Assembly (NCBI GenBank): GCA_008921705.1
Contig: VFFE01007108.1
Coordinates: forward strand, 680,732-744,731
Length of the DNA: 64,000 nucleotides
Direction: 5' to 3'
Origin: Burhinus oedicnemus
Taxonomy: Eukaryota; Chordata; Aves; Charadriiformes; Burhinidae
Part shown: positions 49,439 to 62,515 of the stretch, one piece after another
How the letters are laid out: every line of letters begins with the position of its first letter
Position numbering within the stretch: the first letter of the stretch is position 1
Notes under the pieces: generated by a model
Told to the model about the DNA's origin: nothing
The model's input: the letters and a program-made list of their open reading frames with translations, nothing else
Databases searched by the model: none
Position numbers and translations under genes: made by a program

Positions 49439-52400
49439 GATAATTCACCCTCTCCAGGAAAAAGAAGTCTCTGACAGAATCTATTCCTTTTTATAGAAGA
49501 GGCTCTGTTGGTGAGATTTGGATCTATCTCAGTAAACATTTCAAAGAAATAAAAACCCAGATTTAAAAAAAGAGCTAAAAGACTTGAATGGGGTAGAAGA
49601 AAAGAAGGAAAACCTTTCTAGTCCATGCCAGAGTGGTCAGAGGCTTTTCTCGGCACAGCATTTCCACTACAACCTCCACCTGAAGCTTTGAGCAACTTAG
49701 AAAATCTTCATGAATAATTTCTTAGGCAGAACTCAATTCCTTCAGTACTCCAGAGGATAAGTCATCCCTGAGGACAGGTATGCAAAGTACCAGTAAGGAG
49801 CTGGCTAGCCACTAGAGACCTTCAGAAGCCCTTGGAAAAGACCATCTCATGTCAAAAGAGCAAATAACCCAACCAAGTTCAACAAACAACTCAAGAACAT
49901 CAGCTCATAACGGCCAAAGAGCCTCCCTGTTACCTTATTCAGCAACTTGCCACAAACAGAGAAACTTGCTAGAAAGCACAGAGGGAGAAAAAAAAGGTAA
50001 ATAAGTATCCAACAATAAAAAAGAGCTATTTCTGGCCTAGAACAAACAGGGGAGAACATGTGTGGGTGGGTGGCTGGGTGGCTGTCCATGTACGCTTGTA
50101 TGTACGTACACATCAGCCAATTGCCCGTGGAGAGGACAGGGAGAAGCGAAAGCCTGACGGTGCTGGAAAAGCTGCTGCTAGGGTTAATTTGTTCTTCAAG
50201 TGAGGTTTGTGCAAGGAAGTATCTGAAGCACATCCCCTAACTGTACTTCAGTAGTAACTATGAAGTACATACAGAAAGAAAAGGCAAAGATTTTCCCCAG
50301 GCCAGAGACCAGAGAGATCAGGAATTAATGTCTATTTTGTTTGGGTTTTTTCATGCTTACCCCAACCAGACCCTAAATGTGAACCCTGAGTCTTGCCACA
50401 GTGCAAATAATAAACCTATTATGCAGCAATGGAGAGGAGATCTGGAAGCATGGTTGTATGTCTAGACTGGGAAGAAAGCAGTGTCTGGAGCCAAAATAAT
50501 AAAAGTGTCCTGATTTTTCATGACAGATTCACCATCCCAGCAATTAAATACTTTAAAAAGGCCAAATCTCCTGTTATTTTACATCTGAAAGCCCACAGGA
50601 AAAGAATAAATAAAAAGCATTGCATAGAAGTGCCACACATTAATTCTTCAAACACAAAATTCTGCACTATAGCAGAATCCTATTGAAACTTACCTTTCAG
50701 AAAAAGTGCCTAGCCAGATCTTAACTACAAATAATTGGGGGAGAAGGGAGTAAAACTGCAATTTTGTCAAAATAAAGACCCAAAGTATTAGGTGTCATAG
50801 AAAATGCTCATGTCATTCTTCCATAAATAAAGTTGCTAAGCAGATTTACTGTGAAACAATTTATGCTGTGTTATGTAAATGGCAAAATTCTTAAGCCTGC
50901 TTGGTTGTAAAGAACAAACCTGTGAAAAGAATCCATTTTTACCATCAGTCACACCATACACTTAGCAGGTGTCTGTTTTACCCACAAGCCTTGCAAATAT
51001 GCAAATAAATACATAAAATGCCAAATGTATCAGCTATTCTAATAATGTTTTTATCCTGTTTTTTTTTTCCTAAAAGAAATGAACAATTGTTTTATTAGAC
51101 CTGGATGGATGTCCCTTTCCAATTTCTTTATAATCAAACAGAAACTTGGCAGTGAACCAAAGCATTTACTCTTTAGAGAACACAATGTTTTAGCTACTAC
51201 TTAGCTACTCCTACTGTAAAAGACTCCTATCAAGGACTCTATCAAGTATACCATGAAGTATAATCATTATAGAGAGTAAAATTCTCAGCTGGCCTTTTGC
51301 TTAACCACCGCACAAGCAACACTGAAAGGCAGGTTAAAGAACCACCGATTTTGCTGTTTAGAATCAAAGAATCAAGATAAAATACCAAGAATTTAACAAG
51401 GACAAAACTATGTTAACTAGAAGGTATAAAACAAAAGTCTAAACTGAGGAGGTTCAAAGGAACATGGAATATAAAAAGAGATGACAGGGTGAGGGGAGGG
51501 AATAGGATGATGGGGAAGGGGATCGGATGATCGGGAAGAAAATAGGATGTAAGTGAGAGAAAAAGATTCAAAAAAGCAAGAGCAAAAGGAGTAAAAACTG
51601 ATTTCAAGAAGCTGAAAACATAACACTGAAGTGTTAGAAACCAGAAGGTCCATTCACTTTCCACTGAGCATTAGGGAATGAATTGGGGAATGAAAGTAAC
51701 AAACTGGGTGAACCAAACCCTGCTTTTGTCTAAAGGTATAAAAGCAGATCAACAAGTGTTAAATGACGAGGGTGACTGCAAGTTACCCCTTGCATGGCAT
51801 GTCTGTGAGTCATGTTATAGCATTCAGTATCTATGATTAGCGATTAATGCTAAACGGGTGCTTCCCTACATTTTCTGATATTAGTTCTGCTCCCTCAATC
51901 GAAAGGGAAAATCTCAATTAAAGCCTTCCATCCCCACAAATTTCAGAGAGTTGTAACAAGAAAATCAATCCATCTTTCAGTTCATCCCTGCTAGAGGCCC
52001 AGTATTTATTTTCCATGCACATCCACAGGAACAAAAATGTCAAGTGTTCAAATGTCTCTGAAAAGGGTGACTGCAGTCATAACTGGACTGTTTTGAAGCC
52101 AATGAAAGGATAGGAAATAATTCTTCCATACTTGCTTGGTCTATAAGATGATGTCAGGAAAAAGAATGGGTTGAAGGTAGGCAGAAGATGCATTGCCGAC
52201 ACAATGAGAAATCAAAAGCCTACAGTTTAATTGGTCGCGCTGTCATCACACATCTTTGATACTAATATTTGAATTCAGAAATAGCACATGTTCTTCTGCC
52301 TACCCAGATGATGCAAATAAAGAAACCAGGCAGCACAGAGGCCCAGGCAAAAGGTGCTTCTCTGACTGCCGGCCGCCATCTGACTGGCACACCTACAGTG

Positions 52401-52739
52401 CCATACGGTCTGCAATGCATCTAGGAGATCAGCGCACCTGCTAAACACAAGCAAACAAGATCCAAACAGTAAAAACAACTCACTTTGGTTTTGATTTGAA
52501 GTTTCATGACTAAAACAACCAGAAGAGATTTCATTCCACCAGGAGTGTTTTTCTTCCATTCTCGCAGCTGCCCTCTACCATTCACCATTATTGCTCAGCC
52601 TCTGTGATCTGATCTCTGAATGAAGTTTCCCATTGCAAAACTGAAGCAAATGATTATACAAGGTACCGCCATAAAATTCACTCTTTCAATCAAGACATTG
52701 CACGGTTGCTAATACAAGACAGTTTACTTAAGGGTGTTG
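49439..52739. other. Unassigned AT-rich DNA
   Basis: No gene was recognised. A GGTG/GGCT-rich simple stretch lies near 50058-50082. An imperfect repeat of about 21 bases (aataggatgatggggaagg, then ggatcggatgatcgggaaga) lies at about 51500-51550. A 128-codon minus-strand frame at 49847-50233 is hydrophobic but matches nothing I know. Confidence 0.5.
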
Positions 52740-55700
52740 GTTCTTTAAGTTAAGCAGTTCCTGAAGCTGTAATGGATGTTAGTTTTCTAATCTTTTTAGT
52801 TATTTCTCACTGATAGCTAATGATGATTGGCTGGCAGACGGTATCAATCAGCCTGAGTGCAAGGATTTGCACAGTACTGTATTTCCAAAAAACATGCAGT
52901 GAATATTCAAGGCTCTATCCTGACTGGGTACCCTAATTAGTCTGTCTGATTGGATCTTGTCTTCCCTTTTCAAGCTGTTCACTAGCAGCAAAGGTGTCAC
53001 TCAGTTCCAGACTTGCTTCAAATAAAAGAAAAACTTCAACATGTATGAGAAAGAACAGTACTAATGGGAAGAGGGACATAGAAATTAATAAAAATGAAAG
53101 TTCTTAATAAATAGAAATAAGGTTCCTTATTTATTTCTATCTTGTTTGCGCCCATGTATTCTCTGCACGCAACTAAAGTTACTGTCTCCCTTTTTCTACC
53201 AGTAATTCATTTGTGTTTACGGAGCCAAGAAGCTCCATTTATAATTCTAAAATACAACAGAAACTAAAACTTATTGTAATTATTGCAGAAGAGGCATGAA
53301 CAGACATTATAGAGGAAGAGGACTGAATGAGAAACCATGAAAGAAGAAGTGGTACAAATCAGAAACCGATTTAGCTCTCAAAAGTTTGTTGGGCTGCTTG
53401 GGGAAGTGGATGGAGTGGTATTATTTGTGCCTTTTCGTTTAAAATTCATTTAAGGGTATTTTCAGTTAAAATGGCACACCTACTTAAGTAATGTTTTACT
53501 TTTTGTATTGTGAAGTATTTGTTATAATATCTCTAAATCAATTATTGTACCCATTCAGTGCTTGAGCCTACATAAAGTCTTAATGGAAACAAAGTAGAAC
53601 ATTGTATTGGCATTAATGTCTTTAAGGCATTCCTGATAACAGAGACACTAACTTCTCTGTTTACTGATACCTTCAGGTCTCATCCACCAGAAAAAACTTG
53701 GAATCATCAAATAAGTATTTGGCCTTCCAATTTGCTCAGTTTAAAGTACACTTAATACCTCATTAAAAACAAAAACATAAGACAAAACAAACAAACCCCC
53801 CGTACATTTCTAGTTTGACTGCTTCCAATAAATGCAGAGTTACAAAAGGAGTCTGTCATTTATAAAAGGGAGTAGACTTCACTTCTAATGCAAGAAGTAA
53901 ACTTCGATTTCAGGGGAAATTTACCCTGAGACAACTGTATTAGTCAATACATAAAATAATGACAGTTCCTAGGGAGTAAGGGAATTAGAGATTAGTGATG
54001 TATCACAGGCTGCCAGAATTAGAAACACAGAGGCTAGGAGAAATTTTATTCTGAGCAATAAGTTCGACTAACCTGGAAATTCTCTCTCTCTCCTTCTAAA
54101 AAAAAAAAAAAAAGGAGAAAAAAAAAAAAGCAGGAGGAATGAGTTTACTTGAGCCATATGGAGCAGACTTAGCCAAATGAGGACACAGAAGAACTACAGA
54201 AACCTCAGGACTGCTCATTGCAGTCCTCCATTAAATGAAAAAATGAAAAGAGTAACTAGTACTTTTTCTTTTTAAAGCTATTTGGGAGAGACAATGTTTT
54301 CTTCCTGGTTTCTAATCCTTTGGAATGTTCTTTTTGACCATTCTTTCCCAATTCCAGAACTATTTTTTTTCTTCAAAAGCCAAAAGCTGAGAGGATCACT
54401 CACAACCTGATTCCAGAAGCTGTAGATTTAAGGGTCACAGAAAGGCTCCTATTTTTCCCCTCAGAAGACTACAGGATGCATAAAAAACCCATGTATTGAG
54501 GGCTCCATGAGTCCCATGACACGGTATTTCCCAACCCAAACAGATGCAGGTGCTAAACGGTAGAGCAGCTGCTATATATTCAAATAACTTTCCAATATCC
54601 CAAGCGAACAAAAGTACCAGGACACAAAAACTCCAACCATCATCTGCCAATATATGTTGAACCTGAGTAAAACAAGGCTTTCTGAGAAACTCAAATCACA
54701 GTTACATTTCTGTGCTTTTGTCCTTATTTTTCCATCGTTCTGTATGTAAGTTGTTACCATGCTGTGAGAATAGACCTATGACATAATGCAACATAAAGTT
54801 ATGCTTTGAATCTGGTTTTGGCACTGTTCCATGCAGTTCGTGGTCTGTTCCCTTAAATAAGAAGCAAGTTAATTACTAGGATGCATTTTAAGCAAACACA
54901 CTATTTTGAGTACTGCTGCCTTCTTGACAGCAGATTTCAGCCTACATTTCAGTGGCAATCTACAGAAACGCACCACAAATCTGAAATTTTGGAAAATCCA
55001 GAGTATGGCCTACCAAATCCAATTTCAGCTACATGGGATATGAAACCAAAATGTTTCCACTGTGCACGCTATTATGAATTTCTGTCCTTTGTAGCTGAAA
55101 TCAGGATGTGGACCGCTGAATTTATTTTCCCCATTTGTCTCCTGTGAAACCCAGTTCTATGTAGGTGTCCGCAGCAGAGACTAATCTGTTCAGATGCAGT
55201 TGTTTGAGCTACTTTGCATCAGTTTCAGTAAATAGCAGCATGCCTTCCATTTTTTCTCTCTCAGACATTTTCTTTCTTCTTAGAGAAAGCTTTAAAAAAA
55301 AAAAAGTGCTTTCTTCGTGAGTCTTCGGCCTTACGTAGTGGCCTGTCCTCCCAGTGTCCTTCCCCAGGCCCCGAGTCATGCATCACTCATCTTGTCACAT
55401 TGAACTCCAGATGCTCCTACCCTAGAGAATGCTCTGACTCTGGCAATTTTTCTTCATTCTCACTAACAATTTGGTAATGAAATATTGATTTTTAGTTAGA
55501 TTCATATTGATGCTATTAGGTTTGCATTGATAAATCATGCTGGCCTCCTGTCTGAGAGGCTAGAAAGTGCTACACTGAACCCTGGAGATTACAATCAACT
55601 CATTGATGTGTTAATTTGATGGATTTTTTCGTTCTCTTAGAAGGAGTAGGAGGGGTAGGGGAAGATTTTTCAGTACGGCTGTTGTAAAGTTTTCACAGCG

Positions 55701-58700
55701 AAATCAGGGACAGTAATTGTGGGGTTTTCTATGTACATTTGCTTTAAAAGTATCTTTCTGCCTATTTGTCCAGAACATAAAAAGAAAGGAGGGGGAGAAG
55801 GACTCTGGGGTTGAGAGGATATGACACACCTTGTAAACGGAGCTCCAGACTCCCACATGGAGTGAAAAAAATAGGAATAGTTAAATCCCAATTAAACCCT
55901 TCAGAGGTCGTAGTCAAAAAGCATTTCCTTCTGCTAAACAGGTCTTCATGTAGAGCTAAATCCCAGGCTAAGTGAAAATATTGTGGAAACGGGAACCCCC
56001 TCTGCTGGCCCTATTCTACCTGGAGCCACCGCGGTGGGGTAGCTCCCCCTTCCTCTCTCCAGCAAAGTGCCACTTAGAAAGCCAACGTCCACATGCATCT
56101 GCAGCCTATTTAAAACAGCCTCTAGCTTTGATTTATGGTACTGTGCAAATGTAATGCCTGTCATTAAGGGACAATACGTGCTGAACCGAAGGATTACATT
56201 GTGATTTCCTTCAAAGGCGCAGAGTTTCAAGGGGGTACAGCAGCCAATATAGCACAGGGCGAAAAGACTCTTAGAAAACACTTAAGTCAAAATTTGCTGT
56301 ATCGTTATTTTTGTAAAGCAAAACTATTTCACATTTAGGCGTTGCTTTATTTATTTTCCCCAAAAGGTTATCATTCCCCCTCTTCACCTGCATCCCCCAC
56401 CATGCTCCTGAGCACCGACGGACAGTAGCAAAGCCTGTTCGACAAGGGACCAATCCTGTAAGCAGAACAGACCAAAACTCTGCTTTATTAATAAAACCAT
56501 TTCCCCTACTGAAATAATTTCTCAAGTCCGTAAGCCAGATGCATTCTTTTTATTTTATTTTACTTTTTGTATTTCTATCCTTTCTTTTCCTCTACTTTTA
56601 AGAACACTGGTGATCAGCTTGCCAAGCCAATGACATCTTAACCAAGTCTGAACCTCACACAGCCTGCGTTGGACCAAGAGAGTTACCAAAAGAGCCTCAG
56701 CGAAAGACATTGCATCTACCTTTGATTAATATTTATTGTATGGAGTTGGGGGGCAGGGGGTATGTGTGGAAGAAGCTCCATTATCAACTCTTCCTGCCCT
56801 TCCGAGTAGCTTTGCTACTCCATTCAAGGTTGAACCATTAAAAATAATAATGCCACTACACATAGGACAGTTTATTATTACCTTAGCTGTTCTGTACAGA
56901 TGCCAGTTGAAAGAAAGAAGGGGAACTTGGAGGAAAAGAAAAAATAAGGCTTTTTGTGCCATGTGGAAATGGGCACCTTTTTGCTGGAACTTGCTTAAAC
57001 AAACCACTTATGTACTAGGATGTTTTCTAATTAGCTTCACTTCAAGGCTCCCTCCCCACCTCCCGCTCCTTCTTCTCCCTCCTGGATGAAAGCATACAAA
57101 AAGGCCTGTCCTAAAGAAATATGTCCCAGTACATAAGGAGGCAATCATCTGTACCTTCAAAAGATGATGTCAATGATGAAACTGTTAGTTAAATTCTGTT
57201 GTACTATTGACATCTTAATGCCACAAACCCAGCTGGTACGAGATCAGTAACGTAAACAGCCGAGTTCAAATTAATCTCTTTGAACCTCACTGCTGAGCTG
57301 AAACCTCTGTTTGACAGTCTAAACTGCCAACTTCATCTTCTTCTCCCAGTTATACAGGAGGCTAAACGTGAAAAAGCGCACCCTGCTAATGCGAAAAGGT
57401 TTCGCGTGTAGCAAGGAAATTTAAGCTCTGGCAACCATTTCGAGCACAGCTCTTCCTCTTTGCACACATGTAGCAGTTTGCATTACCACATATGCTGTTA
57501 ACTAATTTACTCATTTATTTAGATTTTTACAGCACTTATCCCATGCTCCAAGTGCTTTTAGAATTATTTAAACATTCAGTGCAACACTTAACATTTAAAT
57601 TTACAATTCAGTTAAGAATACTTAGGTTATGGTAGAACAACCAAATTTAAAACTAATTTACTCTACCGAAGCACCCTCACAGGAACCCCACAGGGAGTTA
57701 AAGCTCTCAGCCCAGCTCTATCCCAAATGTCTGCCTGAAAAACCTGAGGAAGAAAGGAAAGGCAAGCCTCTGTGCTGCGGGAGCTCAAACCAATACAGGC
57801 TCTGAAGACTGGGGAAGGAAACTATGTTCCAGGATCAGAAACCCATTAAGAAAGTGCCCTGCCAGCTACTCTATTCCTTTAAAAAACAATTCCAGCCATT
57901 CCGTCAATGGCTTACCACATCCCAAACTATTTCATCGGGAGTTATAAATCTGCGTCCGCTGAAGTTCACGTCAGCTCTCTCCTATGAGCGCAAGGTGGCC
58001 CAGGGTTTATCCCCACAGTCAAGCTACCATGGCTAAGCAAGTTACCAGAGATCAGTTGAACCCAGATAACTCTCTCTGAGTGCCCTTATAGCCCATCATA
58101 AATATGAGGTAATTCAATTTAGCCTGCAATGAAAATAGATTAAGCTAAGTCAAATCACCTTACATTTGTCAAAGGCGAGGAGGACACATGCGGACTGTTT
58201 CTGCAGCTTAGCTGATGCATGGTAACCCGTTAAACTGCAGTAACTCAATTGCAGGTCTGAGCCCTAAACTGCAGTCACTCAGAGGGGCTGAACTTCTTGA
58301 CATGAAGCATGTCACTTTTCAGTAGATTTTTTTTTTCACTAACCTTAACATTTATAGCTTATCATAGTAAGAACGAAAGTCGTGTCTCATGGTCTACCTG
58401 AAGGCTGATTTAACCAGGTGTGCAAATGCTGGCACCAGATTGCACATTTGAATTGAGCTTGACGTTTTTAGGTCTCCCTGAAATGAAATGCTCCCACTGC
58501 CAATTTAAGAAACTTTCATGGGCCACAGGGTGCCAAGAAGTAAATGCAAAGCTCCTGAGAGAGCACGGAGTTTATTTAAACTGCACTGCAATCGCAGTAT
58601 TATAAGGACAAGAATTACAGGAATGGTGGGAAGAAAGGAGGAAATAAGATTAAGGACCAAGGTCTGGAAATAGGGGGTTTGTGTAATATTTGTTGATATT

Positions 58701-59046
58701 TTCAGGAACTGGATGACCAGGAATAACATAGGTATCCAGAGATTTGTATTTTCTACATGACAAAGTGCAGCAGGAAAGTATATACTGCATATAAACTGTA
58801 AATGACTTTCTGATTATTATCCATTTTCCTAATATTTCCACATCACATTTCCTTAAAATTTCTTAAATACTCTTGATCCAATTGACCGAGGCTTTTATGT
58901 CACCCCTAACACTGTAGTATGGGATTGCTTCCATACAGTTCAGAGATAAAATCCATCATAAAACAGCCCCTAGAAATCTCAGGATATTTCACACCTGATC
59001 TTTGTGATTTCCACACTTTGGACCTTCTGCACCCAGCTCCTTTTCT
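52740..59046. other. Unassigned DNA with regulatory-like stretches
   Basis: No exon or transposon was recognised. A-rich runs lie at 54098-54113 and 54118-54129. The stretches 52740-52990 and 55985-56290 are repeat-free and hold CCAAT-like and homeodomain-like motifs (for example TAATTA at 52934-52939). They are treated as candidates only. Confidence 0.45.
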
Positions 59047-62000
59047 TTGAGCCTCTCCTGTTTTCACCTTGCAAAGCTCCAGCTAACCTCACTTTCCATT
59101 TCATTTTTAGGTTTAGTCATGCCTGAAACCCTGGCCACCAGGAGAAGTACTCCAGCCTTCTTGTTGTACAGATGGCAGCTGTGTCCATGGTGGCTTGTCA
59201 GTGGTGTGCAGATGTTCACTTTGCTCAGGAACGGAAAACTCACAAACTGTGGCAAATCACAGCAGCACTGTAAGATGTTTTTAATTAACAAACCCTGAAA
59301 GACCCACTGGGAAGAGAAAGGAACTAAAACCATATAAACCAGGAAGTTTTTAGTGAGTCTAGCCCAGGCAGAGGATGAGACCCGAAGCCTATCTCCAAAG
59401 AGTGCAGCGGGGAGCAATGTTTTTCCACCAGCTTGGCTCCCACCTCCTTCCCTGAGGCCAGCATGGCCCTGCAGTGAGACCCGGATACCAAGGGTGCCGG
59501 AGGGGCCACCAGGGTCAGCTCTTTCCAGGAGATGTCTCGTGGCTTGCCGTGGAGGCTCATGCTGCTGGCCTTCTCCTGACCCTTCCCCTCCCTGACCACG
59601 CACCACAATTAGATTTCACTCAAAGACAAAACCTCTCTTCCTCCCTCTCACCATAGGGGTCCTCGGGAGGGGGAAGGGATAGAAACATCATCTACATGGA
59701 AAATAATTTCCTGCTTGCCAACGTATCTTAAATTGATGCAGCCAACAACATTCCTTGCGAATGTTAAATTAATTTGGAAAGTCTTCACGTATTGTTCCTT
59801 ACCATGAAAACCACTCATCACTTCTCGCTGGCTATCTGCCCTGCCTAGGAACAGGGAGGGATGTTTAACAGGCCACAGCAAAAACGTTCATGAGGCTGCA
59901 GCCTGTGGCTTAGCATGAGAGCTGGGAAATTCCTATCACCCAAAATACTGGGCAGCAATGACAGCTTTGTCTCGAATGCAGAGAATTCAGAATTTATTAA
60001 TGCTGCCGCACCAACTGTGAAAGGAAGATTGAATTGTCCTTAAAGGAAAATAAAGGTAAATAATGATGTTCTTTTGGCTTCAGACTTACTTAAAGCCTGC
60101 TTAAAGGTTTGGTATCTAAAAGCTCTCTGGACTAACAACTGTATAGGTATGGAAAATAATATCAAAATGTCAAAAGAACCTAGAAATATTTAAAAACCTA
60201 ATAAATCATCTTCTGATTACTTTGAGCTGTGTATGCAAAATTGTACTGGGTTTGCTTAAATGCTATAAGGAAGCAAGAGTCATTCAAATTAAATTCCATG
60301 GAGCAGGTTTCTTTCTTTGTTCTTTTAAAAACCACTGTATTCTCAAAATTTGATTCTATATTGTATTTAATTTTCCATTGCTGCTTTACCTCACTGTAGA
60401 TGCATTCAAGTGTAGCCAGTCTCTCTTGCAGTGCCTCTCAACTATTAGCTCTATTTATTTTTTTAAAGTTATTGAACTCACTCACACTTTCTCCCCGCCT
60501 TATATTTCAGAGGATGCTGTTACATATTAAGCCATTCTGTCTTTTACCTATCCAGTAATTTTGATATTTTTTCTCTCCTACTCAGAACGGATTTTTGTGT
60601 TATTAAATCCACATTCCGCATCAGCCTGCTAAGTTGAAGATTGACCTTTAATTTCATTTTGCTTTTAGGCTTCCATTTCCTTCCCTAAAAACTATTTTTG
60701 GTATTTCATTTCTAATTAGAAGCGAGTCTGAGTTACAAAAAAATCTCTAATCTTCTAACCTCCTGAGCATTTAGATCCAGAGGTCTGGGCAGCCGCAGCC
60801 AGGCTGGCCAGCTGTGGAGGCTGGATCTGGACCCAGGCTGTGATCCCAGTTGCATGGAGGTCACAACTTCGGGAACCAGCGTTTCCATGAAAGTCATTAT
60901 TTAGAGAGGGCCCAGCTACTTTATGCTAAAAAGCTCACAGTACACCAACAAGAGGAGCATGAGACTGTTTTTCCCAGCAATTACCCAATTCCTGTATAAG
61001 AGAGAAAGGTCTCCTGGTTCACCCACTCAGGAACTAGAGTATTGCCTCATAAAACAGACCAGAACTCCCCTGTTATCGCTCAACTCATTCGCTGAAGTTT
61101 AATTATGAGACATCACGAAAAGAAGCATTTTAAAAGCCCATTTTTAAAACTGACCTCAATAACACTTATAAGAGACCAGATCAGGAGACAATACAAAATG
61201 GCTGAAACAGCATTATGTCCTTTATTCTGCAGAATGGGGAAGTTTCCTTTCAGGTGAGGACCAGTGTTAGAAAGCCACAGGATCGGCAGAGCTGCATTAT
61301 TGTTCGTCTCATCACTCCAGACAACATTTGTTGTCTAACCAAATCTAAAATATTAATTAGAGTAGGAGGTGACTTCTCCTTCCTGACCTCAAGGTTTTCA
61401 CCACATCTGCTGAAAAGGTACAGCACATATTAAACATATGTGTTTAATACATTCAACATCCTAAATGATCTTTCCCGCTTTTCCTTCCCCCACATTACAC
61501 TACCACATGCAGATGCCTCCTCCAGAGGTATTCACGGGCTTGCTGGCTTTTCTGACCCGTGTTTCAGGTCATAATGTGAGTAGCTGTCTTTTCCAAACAG
61601 GGTTTTTTCAATTCCTGCCTTGCAAACAGAGCTCGTGCCTATCCCAGATCAAGCAACAAAGTTGGAAAGATCACTCTCTAGTCTTTCCATTTAAGACTTT
61701 TTAAGAATAATCCAGTCCTAAAGACAAATTAGTAACGATAGTCACAAAGGAGGCACGCTCTCCTGCTTTCCTTTTCCAGTTCCACAGCAACGATTTCCAA
61801 ATTGGGCTTCCTTCATTCGAGGTGACCAGGAAAACCAGGAAACATGGAATTTAATAGCATGCACTATCAGGTATATAGATCAATCACAGGGACAGAGAGA
61901 GACATATTCATGGCTTTGTAGATTAATTAACTGAAGGTTGCTTGCCATTAGGGGTGGAGGAAAGGCTACTTAAGCAGCCTGCTTAAGAAAAGACAGTTTA

Positions 62001-62492
62001 GCAACCATATTGATTTCCCACATACACCTAAGCGGCAGTAACAATTTTGCTTCACCAGTGAGGGCCTGACCTTCAGCCCTAGGTTCACCTTCCCAGAGCG
62101 TCCTATATAACACCAAATGATGACACATGATAACAGAAAGAAGTAAGAAAGATCTTAACAGGCCCCAAGTGCTTGATGGTCTTGAGGAAATGACTTCTCA
62201 AATGTAGGTTGCCAGCCTCTGCTTAACACCAACACTTTAATATACTGGTTTGGCATCAGTATGCAAAGGTCCAGGTAAATCTCAGAGAAGCTAATCTGTC
62301 TCAGGGCTCTCAAATATTACTCAAATCTCTGGAAAAATTAGTAGAGCAAGCAATGAACATCTCTATCCTTTCTTTCATGACTAAATTGCAAGAAAAAAGG
62401 GCTTTTTCTGCAAAATCATTAGTTAAAGGAGAAAACTTCTGGCATTTTATCTGTGTCCCAAGGTATATCTATCACAAGAGAATTAAGTCTGA
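59047..62492. other. Unassigned DNA including the longest open frame
   Basis: The longest open frame in the window, 180 codons on the minus strand at 59064-59606, lies here. It has no recognisable domain. Its N-terminal third is Gly/Arg-rich because the local DNA is GC-rich, and the rest looks like random translation. A perfect 9-bp inverted repeat occurs at 61428-61449. Confidence 0.5.
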
Positions 62493-62515
62493 TTTTTTTT
62501 TTTTTTTTTTTTTTT
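62493..62515 (+). repeat. Poly-T run of 23 bases
   Basis: An uninterrupted T run, equivalent to poly-A on the minus strand. No minus-strand retroposon body was recognised at the higher-coordinate side. Confidence 0.9.

Noticed and set aside
59064..59606. Longest open frame (180 codons, minus strand)
   Set aside because: No domain, no repeated motif, GC-driven Gly/Arg bias at one end, random-looking composition elsewhere, and overlapping open frames on both strands. Treated as chance.
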